Below the pieces are notes generated by a model, which ran no database searches, was not told the DNA's origin, and worked only from the letters and a program-made list of their open reading frames with translations. Shown piece by piece: positions 42,652-52,370 of a stretch of DNA of 64,000 bases. How positions within the stretch are numbered: position 1 is the stretch's first letter; every line of letters begins with the position of its first letter. Origin of the DNA: Oscillospiraceae bacterium (GTDB taxonomy: Bacteria > Bacillota > Clostridia > Oscillospirales > UBA929); the NCBI GenBank assembly GCA_009782215.1, contig WRKO01000001.1, forward strand, positions 85,064-149,063, written 5' to 3'. The position numbers and the translations under genes are program-made.

Positions 42652-44885
42652 GGAAGGTTTTGACATGGGATTTGCCGCTGTCGGTGCTGGCCGCGTTCAC
42701 GCTGACCTACGGCGCGACGTTTCTCTTCATCATCCCGTTTGACGCGCCGGGCGTCTTCCTCGCGGTCATAGGTTGCTGCCTGTTCTTCGCCTTGGCGGCG
42801 GCGTACGCGAGGTATGTGGTGCGCGCCCTGCCGTTTTTGCTGATTCTGGCGCCGGTTTTCTGGCTCTACGACTGGCATGAGCCGATGCTGGAACTGCTGA
42901 ACGATTATATCAAATGGATTTGGAACGCCGGCGACAATCCCGGCTTTGAGCGTCTCAGCTCAATGCTGATTGCCCTTGCCATATCCGCGCCGGTCTTCAT
43001 CCTCATCCGCTGCCGTTCCCCGGCGCCGGTACTGCTTCTGGTGGGCGGCACGCTCTTTTACGGGATAGAGATGGGCGCGGGTTCTTATCCGCGGTGGCTT
43101 GTTTGGGGCTTTATGTTCTCCGTCCTGCTCCAAATGGCGCATACGGCGGAACCCCCGCTTCAATGGGACGAGGAAGAGGAGGCGGCGGAAAAACGGGCGC
43201 GCCGCGCTTTGCCGCCGCTGCTCGGCATGAGGCTTCTGGCGGCGCTGCCGGCCTGCCTGATTGCGGTGCTTGCCGCGGGAATCTTGGTCACGCCGGACGC
43301 CGACCCGTTCCGCTTTTTCCGTGAGATGAACATCACCGGCTTTATCGGCGGCTCGGGCGGGCCCGGATCCGGCGGACGGCTGCTTGCCACGCAGATTACC
43401 AATGTGGGCCGGGATTTGGGCGGGCCTTTCCGCCCGGCCGGACAACTGATGCTGACCCTGCGGAGCGAGGCGTATACCGTGGAGGGGCCGTATCTGCGCG
43501 GCGGCGTCGGTGTGGAGTATGACGGGCGGCGCTGGGTCGGCGACGGCTTCGAGGGGCTGGACTTAGAGACGGGCGCTTTGACGGAGATACCCGCCGTCGT
43601 TCAGACATACGGCATCACCTACGAGACGCTGCGCGGCACACGGCTGTATCTGCCTTACGGCACGGCGCTCCTGTCCGGCGGCAGGCCGGAGGAGGCCCTG
43701 CCCGGCAGCCCAGTGTGGTTTACCGGAGACGTCCTGCGCCTGCGGGACGACCCCGGCGCCGGCCTGTCCTATACGGCGATGGCCGCCGACAAGGGGGACG
43801 CGCCGCCGCTCTACCGTTCGTGGGATACGAACCTCCCGGAGGACGCGCCGGAGGATTTCCGCCGTCTGCCGTCCGATTTGCCCGCCCGCGTCATCACGCT
43901 GGCGCGGAGCCTTGCCGTCTACGGCGACGGCTACTACAACGCGCTGTCTATCGAACGCTATCTGCTGGAGGGCTTCGCCTATAACGCGGATATGCCGTCC
44001 GCGCCCGCGAACAGGGACTTTGTTGAATATTTCCTCTTTGAGGCGCGGGAGGGCTACTGCACCTATTTCGCCACGGCGATGGCGGTGCTGTGCCGCGCCG
44101 CGGGGCTTCCGGCCCGGTATGCGGAGGGGTTTGCCCCAAGCGACGAGCAGGAAGGGCGCGACTTTCTGTATACCGACGAGCGCGCCCACGCGTGGGTGGA
44201 GGTCTGGCTTGAGGGACAGGGCTGGACGCGGTTTGAGCCGACGCCCGGCTACAACCGGATGGAGGAGGTCATCTTCCCCGAGCGGGTGCGGCCCGAAACG
44301 CCGTATCCCTCGCCGGACATGCCGTCCCCGCCGCCCTCGCCGCAGAATCCGTCCGTATTGCCGTCGCCAAGCCCGGACGGCGCGGGCGCGGGCGGGACGG
44401 GGAGAGGGTCTCAAGTCCCTTGGCTGAGCATCCTCCGTTACCTTCTGCCGCCGCTGACGCTGTACGGGGCGTGGCTGGTGATGCGGATACGCCGCAAGCG
44501 TTTTGACAGGATGCTGGCCGCCATCCCCTACAGCCAAAAGACGGTGAGGCGCATCTACAGGCGTCTGCTCTGGCTGGTGAGCCACGCCGAGGTGACGCCC
44601 AAGCCGGAGGAAACGCTGAACGAATTTGCCGACCGCGCCGACGAGGCGTGGCCCACCAAGCTCTATATCATGCGCCGCGTGGCCGACGTCTACGGCAAAT
44701 CCTGCTACGCCGACGAACCGCTCACGCCGGAGGAAAGCGGTACGCTGCGGCATTACGTGGAGGTTTTGGAGCGCCGCGCGCATATACATCTGGGCGGCAC
44801 TCGATATTGGCTCTACTCAAAAATTTTAAGCCTTCTGCCGGTGGAAAGGAAAACGAATGACGGATTTGACACATTTGAACAATGA
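42648..44885 (+). CDS. TgpA-like transmembrane transglutaminase
   Basis: 745 residues. Six N-terminal membrane helices, an extracellular domain with the transglutaminase core (catalytic Cys in EGYCTYFATAMAVLCRAAG; His in DERAHAWVEVWLEGQGW, with the following FEPTPGY), a proline-rich linker, one more membrane helix near 605 and a C-terminal cytosolic DUF4129-like tail. With MoxR and DUF58 this is the conserved TgpA set, thought to modify or process surface or exported proteins. The last 29 bases overlap pcrA. Confidence 0.9.
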   Translation: MRKVLTWDLPLSVLAAFTLTYGATFLFIIPFDAPGVFLAVIGCCLFFALAAAYARYVVRALPFLLILAPVFWLYDWHEPMLELLNDYIKWIWNAGDNPGFERLSSMLIALAISAPVFILIRCRSPAPVLLLVGGTLFYGIEMGAGSYPRWLVWGFMFSVLLQMAHTAEPPLQWDEEEEAAEKRARRALPPLLGMRLLAALPACLIAVLAAGILVTPDADPFRFFREMNITGFIGGSGGPGSGGRLLATQITNVGRDLGGPFRPAGQLMLTLRSEAYTVEGPYLRGGVGVEYDGRRWVGDGFEGLDLETGALTEIPAVVQTYGITYETLRGTRLYLPYGTALLSGGRPEEALPGSPVWFTGDVLRLRDDPGAGLSYTAMAADKGDAPPLYRSWDTNLPEDAPEDFRRLPSDLPARVITLARSLAVYGDGYYNALSIERYLLEGFAYNADMPSAPANRDFVEYFLFEAREGYCTYFATAMAVLCRAAGLPARYAEGFAPSDEQEGRDFLYTDERAHAWVEVWLEGQGWTRFEPTPGYNRMEEVIFPERVRPETPYPSPDMPSPPPSPQNPSVLPSPSPDGAGAGGTGRGSQVPWLSILRYLLPPLTLYGAWLVMRIRRKRFDRMLAAIPYSQKTVRRIYRRLLWLVSHAEVTPKPEETLNEFADRADEAWPTKLYIMRRVADVYGKSCYADEPLTPEESGTLRHYVEVLERRAHIHLGGTRYWLYSKILSLLPVERKTNDGFDTFEQ

Positions 44886-47040
44886 ACAGCGCGAGGCGGT
44901 GCTGACGACCGAGGGGCCTCTGCTGGTGCTGGCGGGCGCGGGGAGCGGGAAGACGCGCGTGCTGACCGAGCGCTGCGCGGAGATTATCCGCAACGGCACT
45001 CCCCCGTGGGCGGTGCTGGCGATTACCTTCACAAACAAAGCGGCCGGGGAGATTAAGGCCCGTCTGGTCAGCCTCTTGGGGGCGAAGGGCAGCGACGTGT
45101 GGGGGATGACCTTCCACGCGGCCTGCGTGCGCTTTCTGCGGCGCGATATCACCGCCTTGGGGTATAAGAGTGGGTTTACCATCTACGACGCGGACGACCA
45201 GAAGCGGGTGATGAAGGAGGTGCTGAAGGCCCTCAATTATGACGAAAAGCGCGTCAACCCGCAGGCGGTTCTGTCCATTATCGGCAGGGCGAAGGATAAC
45301 GAGCTGGACGCCAAGGCCCTGTCGGAAAGCGCGCCGGACGATTTTTTCCAGAGAATCGCCGCGGAGTGCTACGGCGTATACCAAAAGCGGCTTTTTGAGG
45401 CGAACGCGCTGGACTTTGACGATATCCTCGCGCTGACGGTGCGCCTTTTCAGGGAGCGCCGGGACATTCTGGAGCATTACCAGCGCCGGTTTTCATATAT
45501 ATTAGTAGACGAATACCAAGACACCAACCGCTTGCAGTACCATATCGTCTCCATGCTGGCGGCGGGACACCGCAACCTCTGCGTCGTGGGCGACGACGAC
45601 CAGTCCATCTACGGGTTCCGGGGCGCGACGATTGACAACATCCTCAGCTTCGAGCGGCAGTACCCGGAGGCAAGGGTCATCCGCCTTGAGCAGAATTACC
45701 GTTCGACGGGGAACATCCTGCGGGCGGCGAACAGCGTCATATCCAAAAACTACGGGCGGAAGGGGAAAACGCTGTGGACAGGGTCGGAACCGGGCGAGCC
45801 GGTGAAGCTGATTGCCGCGCTGAGCGAAAACGACGAGGCCCGGTTTATCTCCGAGACGGTGCTGAACGGGATTGCCGTCGGCTCAAATTTCCGGGATTTC
45901 TGCGTGCTTTACCGCATGAATGCGCAGTCGAGCCGGGTGGAGCAGCAGCTCAGGCTGAGCGGCATCCCCTATAAGGTCGTGGGCGGGACGCGGTTTTTTG
46001 ACCGCGCTGAGATTAAGGACATGATGGCCTATTTGCAGATTATCCATAACCCGGACGACGATTTGCGCCTGATGCGCGTCATCAACGTGCCGGCGCGCGG
46101 CGTGGGCGGGAAGGGCGTCGCCGTGATACGCGCGCTGGCGGCGCGGGACGGCGTGAGCTGCTTCGGCGTCGTCGAAAAGGCGGAGACCTACCCGGAGCTG
46201 GCGCGTCTGGCGGCGGTGCTGGCGGCGTTCGCCAAAACGGTGCGGGCGTGGGGCTTGGCGGCGGAAACGCTGCCGCTGCCCATGCTGTACGACGATGTGC
46301 TGGAGCGCTCCGGCTATGCGCGGATGCTGACGGAGAAGGACGACGACGAGTCGCGCGGGCGGCTGGAGAACGTCAGGGAGCTGAAAACCAACATCGCGCA
46401 GTATCAGGAGGACGCCGAGGAACCGACGCTGGGCGGCTTTTTGGACGATACCGCGCTCTTTACCGATTTGGATAAGTTTGACGAGGGGGACAACGCCGTT
46501 ACCCTGATGACCATGCACGCGTCCAAAGGGCTGGAATTCCCCGCCGTCTTCCTTGCCGGAATGGAGGAGGGCATCTTCCCCGGCGTCCGTTCATGGCATG
46601 ACCCGGCGGCCGTGGAGGAGGAGCGCCGCCTGTGCTACGTCGCCGTCACAAGGGCGCGGGAGCGGCTGTTTGTCCTCCGCGCCGAGCAGAGGATGCTCTA
46701 CGGCCAAACGTCGCATAACCTTCCCTCAAGATTTATAGAGGAGATGGGCGTTGCGCCGCAGGCCGCGCGGGAAGCCCCCGTCTTTGCGGAACGCCCCGGC
46801 TTCGGCAGTCCCGGCAGGGAAGGGGGCGTCCGTCCCGCCGCCCGTCCGTCTCCCCAGCCTGCCCCCCAGCTTTCCATCAGCAAGGGCGACGCCGTCGCGC
46901 ATAAGCGTTTCGGCAAGGGCGTGGTGCTGGCGGTAACGCCGATGGGCGGCGACGCCATGTTGGAAATCGCCTTTGAGGAGGGCGGCACACGCAAGCTGAT
47001 GCACAAATACGCGGCCGCCTTTTTGACGGCGGCGGAGTAG
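44857..47040 (+). CDS. pcrA: ATP-dependent DNA helicase PcrA (UvrD/Rep family)
   Basis: 727 residues, full length for PcrA. Motif Ia region LAGAGSGKTRVLTERC, TFTNKAAGEIKARL, Walker B VDEYQDTN, VVGDDDQSIYGFRGA, LEQNYRST and TMHASKGLEFPAVFLAG are all intact. The C-terminal PcrA tail (VAHKRFGKGVVLAVT), which contacts RNA polymerase in this family, is present. It unwinds DNA in repair and replication-conflict resolution. Overlaps the transglutaminase gene by 29 bases, so probably co-transcribed. Confidence 0.95.
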   Translation: MTDLTHLNNEQREAVLTTEGPLLVLAGAGSGKTRVLTERCAEIIRNGTPPWAVLAITFTNKAAGEIKARLVSLLGAKGSDVWGMTFHAACVRFLRRDITALGYKSGFTIYDADDQKRVMKEVLKALNYDEKRVNPQAVLSIIGRAKDNELDAKALSESAPDDFFQRIAAECYGVYQKRLFEANALDFDDILALTVRLFRERRDILEHYQRRFSYILVDEYQDTNRLQYHIVSMLAAGHRNLCVVGDDDQSIYGFRGATIDNILSFERQYPEARVIRLEQNYRSTGNILRAANSVISKNYGRKGKTLWTGSEPGEPVKLIAALSENDEARFISETVLNGIAVGSNFRDFCVLYRMNAQSSRVEQQLRLSGIPYKVVGGTRFFDRAEIKDMMAYLQIIHNPDDDLRLMRVINVPARGVGGKGVAVIRALAARDGVSCFGVVEKAETYPELARLAAVLAAFAKTVRAWGLAAETLPLPMLYDDVLERSGYARMLTEKDDDESRGRLENVRELKTNIAQYQEDAEEPTLGGFLDDTALFTDLDKFDEGDNAVTLMTMHASKGLEFPAVFLAGMEEGIFPGVRSWHDPAAVEEERRLCYVAVTRARERLFVLRAEQRMLYGQTSHNLPSRFIEEMGVAPQAAREAPVFAERPGFGSPGREGGVRPAARPSPQPAPQLSISKGDAVAHKRFGKGVVLAVTPMGGDAMLEIAFEEGGTRKLMHKYAAAFLTAAE

Positions 47041-47100
47041 CGTTTGCCCGCCGCGCTTTGGTAAAATTGCACGACAAAGGAAACCGTTGCTAAAAAAATT

Positions 47101-47130
47101 CTTGACAAGATGGTCAAGATGGGATAGAAT
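47101..47130 (+). promoter_or_regulatory. Promoter with overlapping palindromic operator for the sugar-type ABC importer
   Basis: TTGACA (47102-47107), 17-bp spacer, TAGAAT (47125-47130). CTTGAC-N6-GTCAAG (47101-47118) forms a perfect 6+6 inverted repeat covering the -35 box, the place expected for a repressor. The regulator gene is not in the window. About 120 bases of leader with a small CGGCC/GGCCG hairpin follow. Confidence 0.75.
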
Positions 47131-47250
47131 AGCGGCAACGCAGGGTCTTTGCCTTTTTATCAGACATAACCCGCGTTTGAAGCCCCCGCTACCACAATCG
47201 CTCTCGGCCTCCGGGCCGTGACGATATATTATTTTTTTGGAGGGAACTAC

Positions 47251-48609
47251 ATGAAAACCAAACGCCTACTTGCACTGCTCCTCGCGTCTCTCATGGCATT
47301 CGCCTTTGTCGCGGCCTGCGACAGCGGCGGCAGCGGTTCGGGCACCGACGAAGAAGTTGAACTGCGTGTGCTGAACTATTTCTCACTGGTCAACCCCGGC
47401 GCCCTTGAGGAAATCGAAAGGGTCTGGGACGCCTTTGAGAAGGCTCACCCGAACATCAAAATCGTCAGAGAAGACGAATTTGAAGAGCCCTTCCACAACG
47501 CCACCGAGGCCCACGCCGCGGCGGGCACGCTCCCGGACGTCCTTTATGTGTGGCCGTCGGGCCGCTCCACCACCCTTCACTCACAGCGCCAGCTCAAAGA
47601 CTTGGGCCCCCTTGTCGCGCGCGACGGGCTTGCTCAGTATTACAGCCCCGAGGCGATGAACCCGGCCCTTCAGGGTGGCGGCTACCTCGCGATGATTCCC
47701 CGCGGCCTGACCGCGACCAACGCGTTCTATGTCAACTTGGAAGTGCTGAACGCCGTCGGGCTTGAGCCGGCCAAGACCTATTCCGAGCTGAAGGCTCAGG
47801 TGCCCATCCTCCGTGACGCGGGCTACGAAACCGTTCTGATGGCCAATGAATCCACATGGGTCATGCAGTCCTGCCTGTTCTCTCTGGTCGCCGGGCGCTT
47901 CATGGGCGAAGGCTGGGAGACGAAGATTCATTCGGGCGAAGCCAAGTTTACCGACCCCGATTTTGTCGCCGCCTTGGATTTCATCAAAACAATGTATGAC
48001 GACGGCGTGCTGGATCAATCATCCCTCGTCCTCGACTACGGCGACAGCCCGGGCCTCTTTGCCACCAACAGAGCCGCCTACTACATCGACGGCGACTGGC
48101 GCGTGGGAGACTTCCTGACCGACGCCAACACCGGAGAGGCTTTGATTGACCCCGCGAGACAGGAAAACATCCTGATGACCGTCTTCCCCGAAATCGACCT
48201 TCCGGGCGTGAAGTTCAACAGATCCAACTCAGTGGTTCTGGCGACCGGCTGGGGCATCAACGCCAATCTCGCAGACGGCTCCGCTAAGCTGGAAGCCGCT
48301 TGGACGCTGGTGAAATGGCTTGTCGGCCAAGAGACGCTAACCTTCTTGGTTGAAACGGGCGGAATCGGCACTCCCTCCAGACTGGACGTTGATTTCTCCG
48401 CGATGACCTTGGAACCCTTGCAGGTGACGGGTACGAAGTTCGGCGACGAGTATGACAGGGCGACTGCGGTTATCGACGGGGTGTTCGACGGCCCCGTGTA
48501 TACGCCGCTGAACGACGGCCTCCAAGCGCTCGGGTTTGGCATCCAGACCCCGCAGCAGGTGGCCGAGCTTACACAAGCCGCCTTTGACGCTTGGAAAGCG
48601 GCCCAATAA
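47251..48609 (+). CDS. Extracellular solute-binding lipoprotein, carbohydrate ABC importer
   Basis: 452 residues, family 1 (MalE-like). Lipoprotein signal with Cys23 (AFAFVAACDSGGSG), then the typical fold including FEKAHPNIKIVRED, DVLYVWPSG and the closing WTLVKWLVGQETLTFLVETG region. It captures a substrate, probably a sugar or oligosaccharide, and delivers it to the two permeases downstream. ATG 47251 has GGAGGG upstream. A stable hairpin separates it from the permeases, as usual where the binding protein must be made in excess. No ATPase gene is nearby; a shared MsmK-type ATPase is likely. Confidence 0.92.
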   Translation: MKTKRLLALLLASLMAFAFVAACDSGGSGSGTDEEVELRVLNYFSLVNPGALEEIERVWDAFEKAHPNIKIVREDEFEEPFHNATEAHAAAGTLPDVLYVWPSGRSTTLHSQRQLKDLGPLVARDGLAQYYSPEAMNPALQGGGYLAMIPRGLTATNAFYVNLEVLNAVGLEPAKTYSELKAQVPILRDAGYETVLMANESTWVMQSCLFSLVAGRFMGEGWETKIHSGEAKFTDPDFVAALDFIKTMYDDGVLDQSSLVLDYGDSPGLFATNRAAYYIDGDWRVGDFLTDANTGEALIDPARQENILMTVFPEIDLPGVKFNRSNSVVLATGWGINANLADGSAKLEAAWTLVKWLVGQETLTFLVETGGIGTPSRLDVDFSAMTLEPLQVTGTKFGDEYDRATAVIDGVFDGPVYTPLNDGLQALGFGIQTPQQVAELTQAAFDAWKAAQ

Positions 48610-48628
48610 TTAAATTATCGGTTTTGGA

Positions 48629-48661
48629 CATGTTTCCCCCGCCTTTGGCGGGGGAAACATG
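48629..48661 (+). terminator. Intercistronic 15-bp hairpin
   Basis: A perfect 15-bp stem with loop TTT (48629-48643 with 48647-48661) and no U tract on the plus strand. Best read as an mRNA-stabilising or partial attenuating structure after the binding-protein gene rather than a full terminator. Confidence 0.75.
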
Positions 48662-48704
48662 GAAAAGGGCGATAAAATAAACAAATAATGGATGGGGAGA
48701 CCGT

Positions 48705-49607
48705 ATGACTATAAAAGGTGAGAAAAGACTATCATACATGGTGCTGGCGCTGCCCGCCGTGATTATATACCTCGCGGTCGTGGCCTTTCCGACCATATTC
48801 TCAGTCCTGTTAAGCCTTACCAACTACAACGGCGGCCCAATCTTCGGCAATTCCGATATCCAGTTTGTCGGGTTCAAAAGCTACATATGGATGTTCACAG
48901 AGCCGACCGGCAACTTCTACACCTCGCTGCTCAACAACATGTACATCGTCGGCGTCTCCGTGTTCGGCCAGATTCCCCTCGGATTCGCAATGGCGTATAT
49001 CCTCTCGCGGAAGCTCATCAAAACAGGAACCAGATTCTTTCAGTCGATGATTTTTCTCCCCTATGTCATCTCGCCGATTATCATCGGCGTGCTGTTCAAA
49101 GCCTTTATTATGGGCCCCCATTCGGTGTATATGGAAATCGTCCGTACATTCAACCCGGATGCGGTGTTCACCCTCAACACCCGGCCGATGATTCCCGTGC
49201 TCCTTGTCATCCTGTGGATGTTTACCGGCTTTTACATGATTATCTTTTTAGCCAACATGCAGCGTATAGACCCTGCCATCATTGAGGCCGCCAGAATTGA
49301 CGGCGCCAAGGAAGGCCGGATTCTTTACCATATCATCCTGCCCGCCATGACCGGCGTAATCATCACCTGCGCGATACTTGCCATCTCCGGCTCTCTGAGA
49401 ACCTTCGACCTGATTTACGCCATGACCAGCGGCGGCCCGGCGGGCCAGACGCGGGTGCTTTCGCTGTATATGTATCAGTCGGCCTTCCAAGGCTCGGCGA
49501 ACTATCCCCTTGCCAATGCGATTTCCACGGTGATGGTGCTAATCAGCGTTATCCTGATTGTCGTCACGCGGAGAGTGGGAAGAATATTCGGCGGAAAGGA
49601 GGAGTAG
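48705..49607 (+). CDS. Carbohydrate ABC importer permease (MalF/UgpA type)
   Basis: 300 residues, six membrane helices. The EAA loop that contacts the ATPase reads EAARIDGAKEGRILYHIILP. Start follows ATGGGGAG. Followed after three bases by the second permease. Confidence 0.92.
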   Translation: MTIKGEKRLSYMVLALPAVIIYLAVVAFPTIFSVLLSLTNYNGGPIFGNSDIQFVGFKSYIWMFTEPTGNFYTSLLNNMYIVGVSVFGQIPLGFAMAYILSRKLIKTGTRFFQSMIFLPYVISPIIIGVLFKAFIMGPHSVYMEIVRTFNPDAVFTLNTRPMIPVLLVILWMFTGFYMIIFLANMQRIDPAIIEAARIDGAKEGRILYHIILPAMTGVIITCAILAISGSLRTFDLIYAMTSGGPAGQTRVLSLYMYQSAFQGSANYPLANAISTVMVLISVILIVVTRRVGRIFGGKEE

Positions 49608-49610
49608 AGG

Positions 49611-50450
49611 ATGGATAACCGCAGTGTCTCGATTGTGACAAAAGTTTTCATTTATCTTGTCATGTCCGTATTCGCCGTTCTGTCGATTTATCCGATTTTC
49701 TGGCTCCTGCTTCAGTCCTTCAAGACCAACCAAGTGTATCTCACCACCAACAAGCTCTCATTCCCGGCGGAATGGTTTTTCGGCAACTACGAGTTTGTGT
49801 GGGTTCGGGGCGGATTCAGCACCTTCTTCTCAAACAGCGTGATTTACGCGGTCATTACGGTTGTGTTGGTGGTGCTGCTGTCCAACATGGCGGGGTTCGC
49901 GTTCGCCAAGATACGGTATAAAATCACGCCGCTGCTCCACGGCCTCTTTGTCGTCGGCATCCTCCTCACGATTCAGTCGATTCTGATACCCCTCTTCCTG
50001 ATGGTGAACGCGGTGGGTCTCTACAACACCCGTCTTGGGGTGCTGATTCCCTATATCGGGCTGGGGCTTCCTATGGGGGTCTACCTATGCACCGACTTTA
50101 TGAAGGGCATCCACGACGAATTGCTTGAGGCCGCCAGAATCGACGGCGCGGGCTTTCTGAAGATTTTCGCCCGGATTGTCTTCCCGATGTGCGCCCCCGT
50201 TTCAGTCACCCTCGCGATTATTACCTTCACGGCGACATGGAACGAATTCATCCTGATGAACCTTATGACGGCCGGCGACAAATACAAGGCCATCCCCGCC
50301 GCCGTGGGCCGCTTTGCCGGAACCTTGGGCTCGGACTACGGAAAGCTGTTCACCTCTCTGTCAATCTCCTTGATTCCCATCTTGATTTTCTATCTGATTT
50401 TTAGAAACCAAATCACAAAGGGCGTCGCCGCCGGTTCGGTGAAGGGCTGA
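49611..50450 (+). CDS. Carbohydrate ABC importer permease (MalG/UgpE type)
   Basis: 279 residues, six membrane helices; EAA loop EAARIDGAGFLKIFARIVFP. Start has AAAGGAGGAG upstream. It completes the membrane part of the importer; the ATP-binding subunit is encoded elsewhere. Confidence 0.92.
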   Translation: MDNRSVSIVTKVFIYLVMSVFAVLSIYPIFWLLLQSFKTNQVYLTTNKLSFPAEWFFGNYEFVWVRGGFSTFFSNSVIYAVITVVLVVLLSNMAGFAFAKIRYKITPLLHGLFVVGILLTIQSILIPLFLMVNAVGLYNTRLGVLIPYIGLGLPMGVYLCTDFMKGIHDELLEAARIDGAGFLKIFARIVFPMCAPVSVTLAIITFTATWNEFILMNLMTAGDKYKAIPAAVGRFAGTLGSDYGKLFTSLSISLIPILIFYLIFRNQITKGVAAGSVKG

Positions 50451-50486
50451 CGCGGCAAAATCAAAACCATAAAGGGGAGAAAGGGT

Positions 50487-52289
50487 ATGTTTTGCTCACA
50501 ATGCGGGACATCCATACGTGACAGCGCGAAGTTTTGCACGGGCTGCGGCGCGCAGACCGTAAACCGTCCCCCGCAGCCGGAACAGGCCGCGCGGCCTGTT
50601 CCGGCTGCGTATTCCTCACAGCCGCCGGGGGGCGCGGCGGCTGAAACGCCCATCTGGTGGGATGTGCAGTCCCCGCAAGCGGCGGCGGCCATACCGCGGT
50701 ACACCGGGACGGCCATTCCCCCGAAGAAAAAGAGACTGCCAGTCATCGCGGCCGCGGTGAGCGCGGTGATTCTTCTGGGCGGCTTGGGCTGGCTGCTGTT
50801 CCCGGCCATCCTGAAGGCCGTCAACACGGATATGTACATAAGCTACGCCTTCGGCAGGACGGGGAGCGTCCTGAGCGGCGAGCTGAAAAGCGCCCGGCGC
50901 GCCTTCGGCATCCCCGATTTGCCCGACGGCTCGGTGCGCGTGGCGACCGAATTGAACGGCGTCCGCCTAACCAACAACAGCCGCTGGGGAACGCAGGAAT
51001 TCGACTTATCCAAGCTGCAAGCCGGATATGACATGCTATATGACTTGGACAACAAGCGCACCTCGCTGGATATCCGCGCCGGTTGGGACGGGGAGTCGGT
51101 GCTGCTGACGCTGTATGCCGATATGCAGAAAATCGCCGCCGGGTTTAACGACGATGTGAGCTGGGCCGTCAGCACGTCGGCGTTCGGCAGGGAGCTGGCC
51201 GCGCTGGGACTTCCTGTGGATGAAGCCATGTCGCTGGATTTGGGCTTTCTGTTCCCCGAAACGGAATCCACCGACGGCTTTGAAGAAGACATCGCCGAAA
51301 TTGTCGAAGCTTTCCTCAAATCCCTCAATTTCCGGGAAAACACCTCCGCGGAAATGCCCGACGGGTTCAGAGGCTCGGCCATGACCGCCGCCGTTGACGA
51401 CGGCGCTTTGCGGGAAATGCTGGAGGCTTTGGCGGACATTTATCTGGACTATGTCATCGAGGCCATGCGCCCGATGGAAAACATGATTCCCGGGGTTTCC
51501 TTTGAAAACGAGTACAGAACCATGCGGGACGAGATGTACAGGGAGCTTCGGCAGATACATCTGCGCGACGCGGAGCTGACGCTGTTCATCAACAGCCGGA
51601 ACATTGTCAGCGGGATTCAACTGGACGTTTCGGAGCCGGGAAGCTCGGTTTCCATATCGGCGCATCTGCTCGGCGAGAAAAACCTGATTGACCACATCCA
51701 AATCAAAGTCAGCGACAGAAGCGGCTGGGACAGAAACACAGCCACCATAGATATCCAAGGACAGCACGTGCCGGTCAACGGCGAGTTTTCCAGCACACTC
51801 ACCGTGCGCGGCCCCAATATGGACACCATCCGCGTGAATACCAGCATCATCGGCAGCGGCAGAATGACCGTGAACGCTCTGGCCGGTTCGGACGAGATAT
51901 TCAGCCTCACCGGCCGGATTCGGTCAACCGGCGACGCGTTCAGCTTCACCCTCAACTCGCTTGATGTTGATTTCGGCTACGAGCAAGTCTCCTTGGCCGG
52001 AGAGCTGACGGTGACCGTCAGCGGCGACGTATCGGACATACGCGACATTTCCCGCGGCGCGCACAGTCTGGCGGACTTTGACATAAGCCAACTGAAGAGC
52101 TTGTTTCAATCGCTGGAGCTGATTGTAAACGGGAATACGCCCTTGAGTACAAGCGCCGATTCGAGCGCAAACACGTTTGCCTATCTCTTCTACCAAACGA
52201 TTGCGGGAATCTACCCCGAATACAGCGAGCAAATCCGCAATCATTACTGGAACTACTGGGATTACGCAGAGTTCAGGCTGGTCTGGTGA
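50487..52289 (+). CDS. Zinc-ribbon membrane protein with large exported domain
   Basis: 600 residues. N-terminal zinc ribbon (Cys3, Cys6, Cys17, Cys20), Pro/Ala-rich linker, one membrane helix near 85-108 (VIAAAVSAVILLGGLGWLLF), then about 490 residues outside with beta-rich character and no family I recognise. The topology matches the protein at 38817-40178, although the outer parts differ. It starts 36 bases after the permease with GGGGAG upstream, so it may belong to the importer operon or have its own control. Confidence 0.75.
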   Translation: MFCSQCGTSIRDSAKFCTGCGAQTVNRPPQPEQAARPVPAAYSSQPPGGAAAETPIWWDVQSPQAAAAIPRYTGTAIPPKKKRLPVIAAAVSAVILLGGLGWLLFPAILKAVNTDMYISYAFGRTGSVLSGELKSARRAFGIPDLPDGSVRVATELNGVRLTNNSRWGTQEFDLSKLQAGYDMLYDLDNKRTSLDIRAGWDGESVLLTLYADMQKIAAGFNDDVSWAVSTSAFGRELAALGLPVDEAMSLDLGFLFPETESTDGFEEDIAEIVEAFLKSLNFRENTSAEMPDGFRGSAMTAAVDDGALREMLEALADIYLDYVIEAMRPMENMIPGVSFENEYRTMRDEMYRELRQIHLRDAELTLFINSRNIVSGIQLDVSEPGSSVSISAHLLGEKNLIDHIQIKVSDRSGWDRNTATIDIQGQHVPVNGEFSSTLTVRGPNMDTIRVNTSIIGSGRMTVNALAGSDEIFSLTGRIRSTGDAFSFTLNSLDVDFGYEQVSLAGELTVTVSGDVSDIRDISRGAHSLADFDISQLKSLFQSLELIVNGNTPLSTSADSSANTFAYLFYQTIAGIYPEYSEQIRNHYWNYWDYAEFRLVW

Positions 52290-52304
52290 GGAAATATTGA
52301 AACC

Positions 52305-52339
52305 AAAGAGCCGGCGGCGCGCCGGCTCTTTTTGTTTTA
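52305..52339 (+). terminator. Strong intrinsic terminator
   Basis: AAAGAGCCGGC (52305-52315) pairs with GCCGGCTCTTT (52321-52331) around GGCGC and is followed by TTGTTTT. Ends the plus-strand run before the convergent kinase gene. Confidence 0.9.
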
Positions 52340-52370
52340 CGGTTCGCTCATCCGGCGCAACCCTCCGGGA

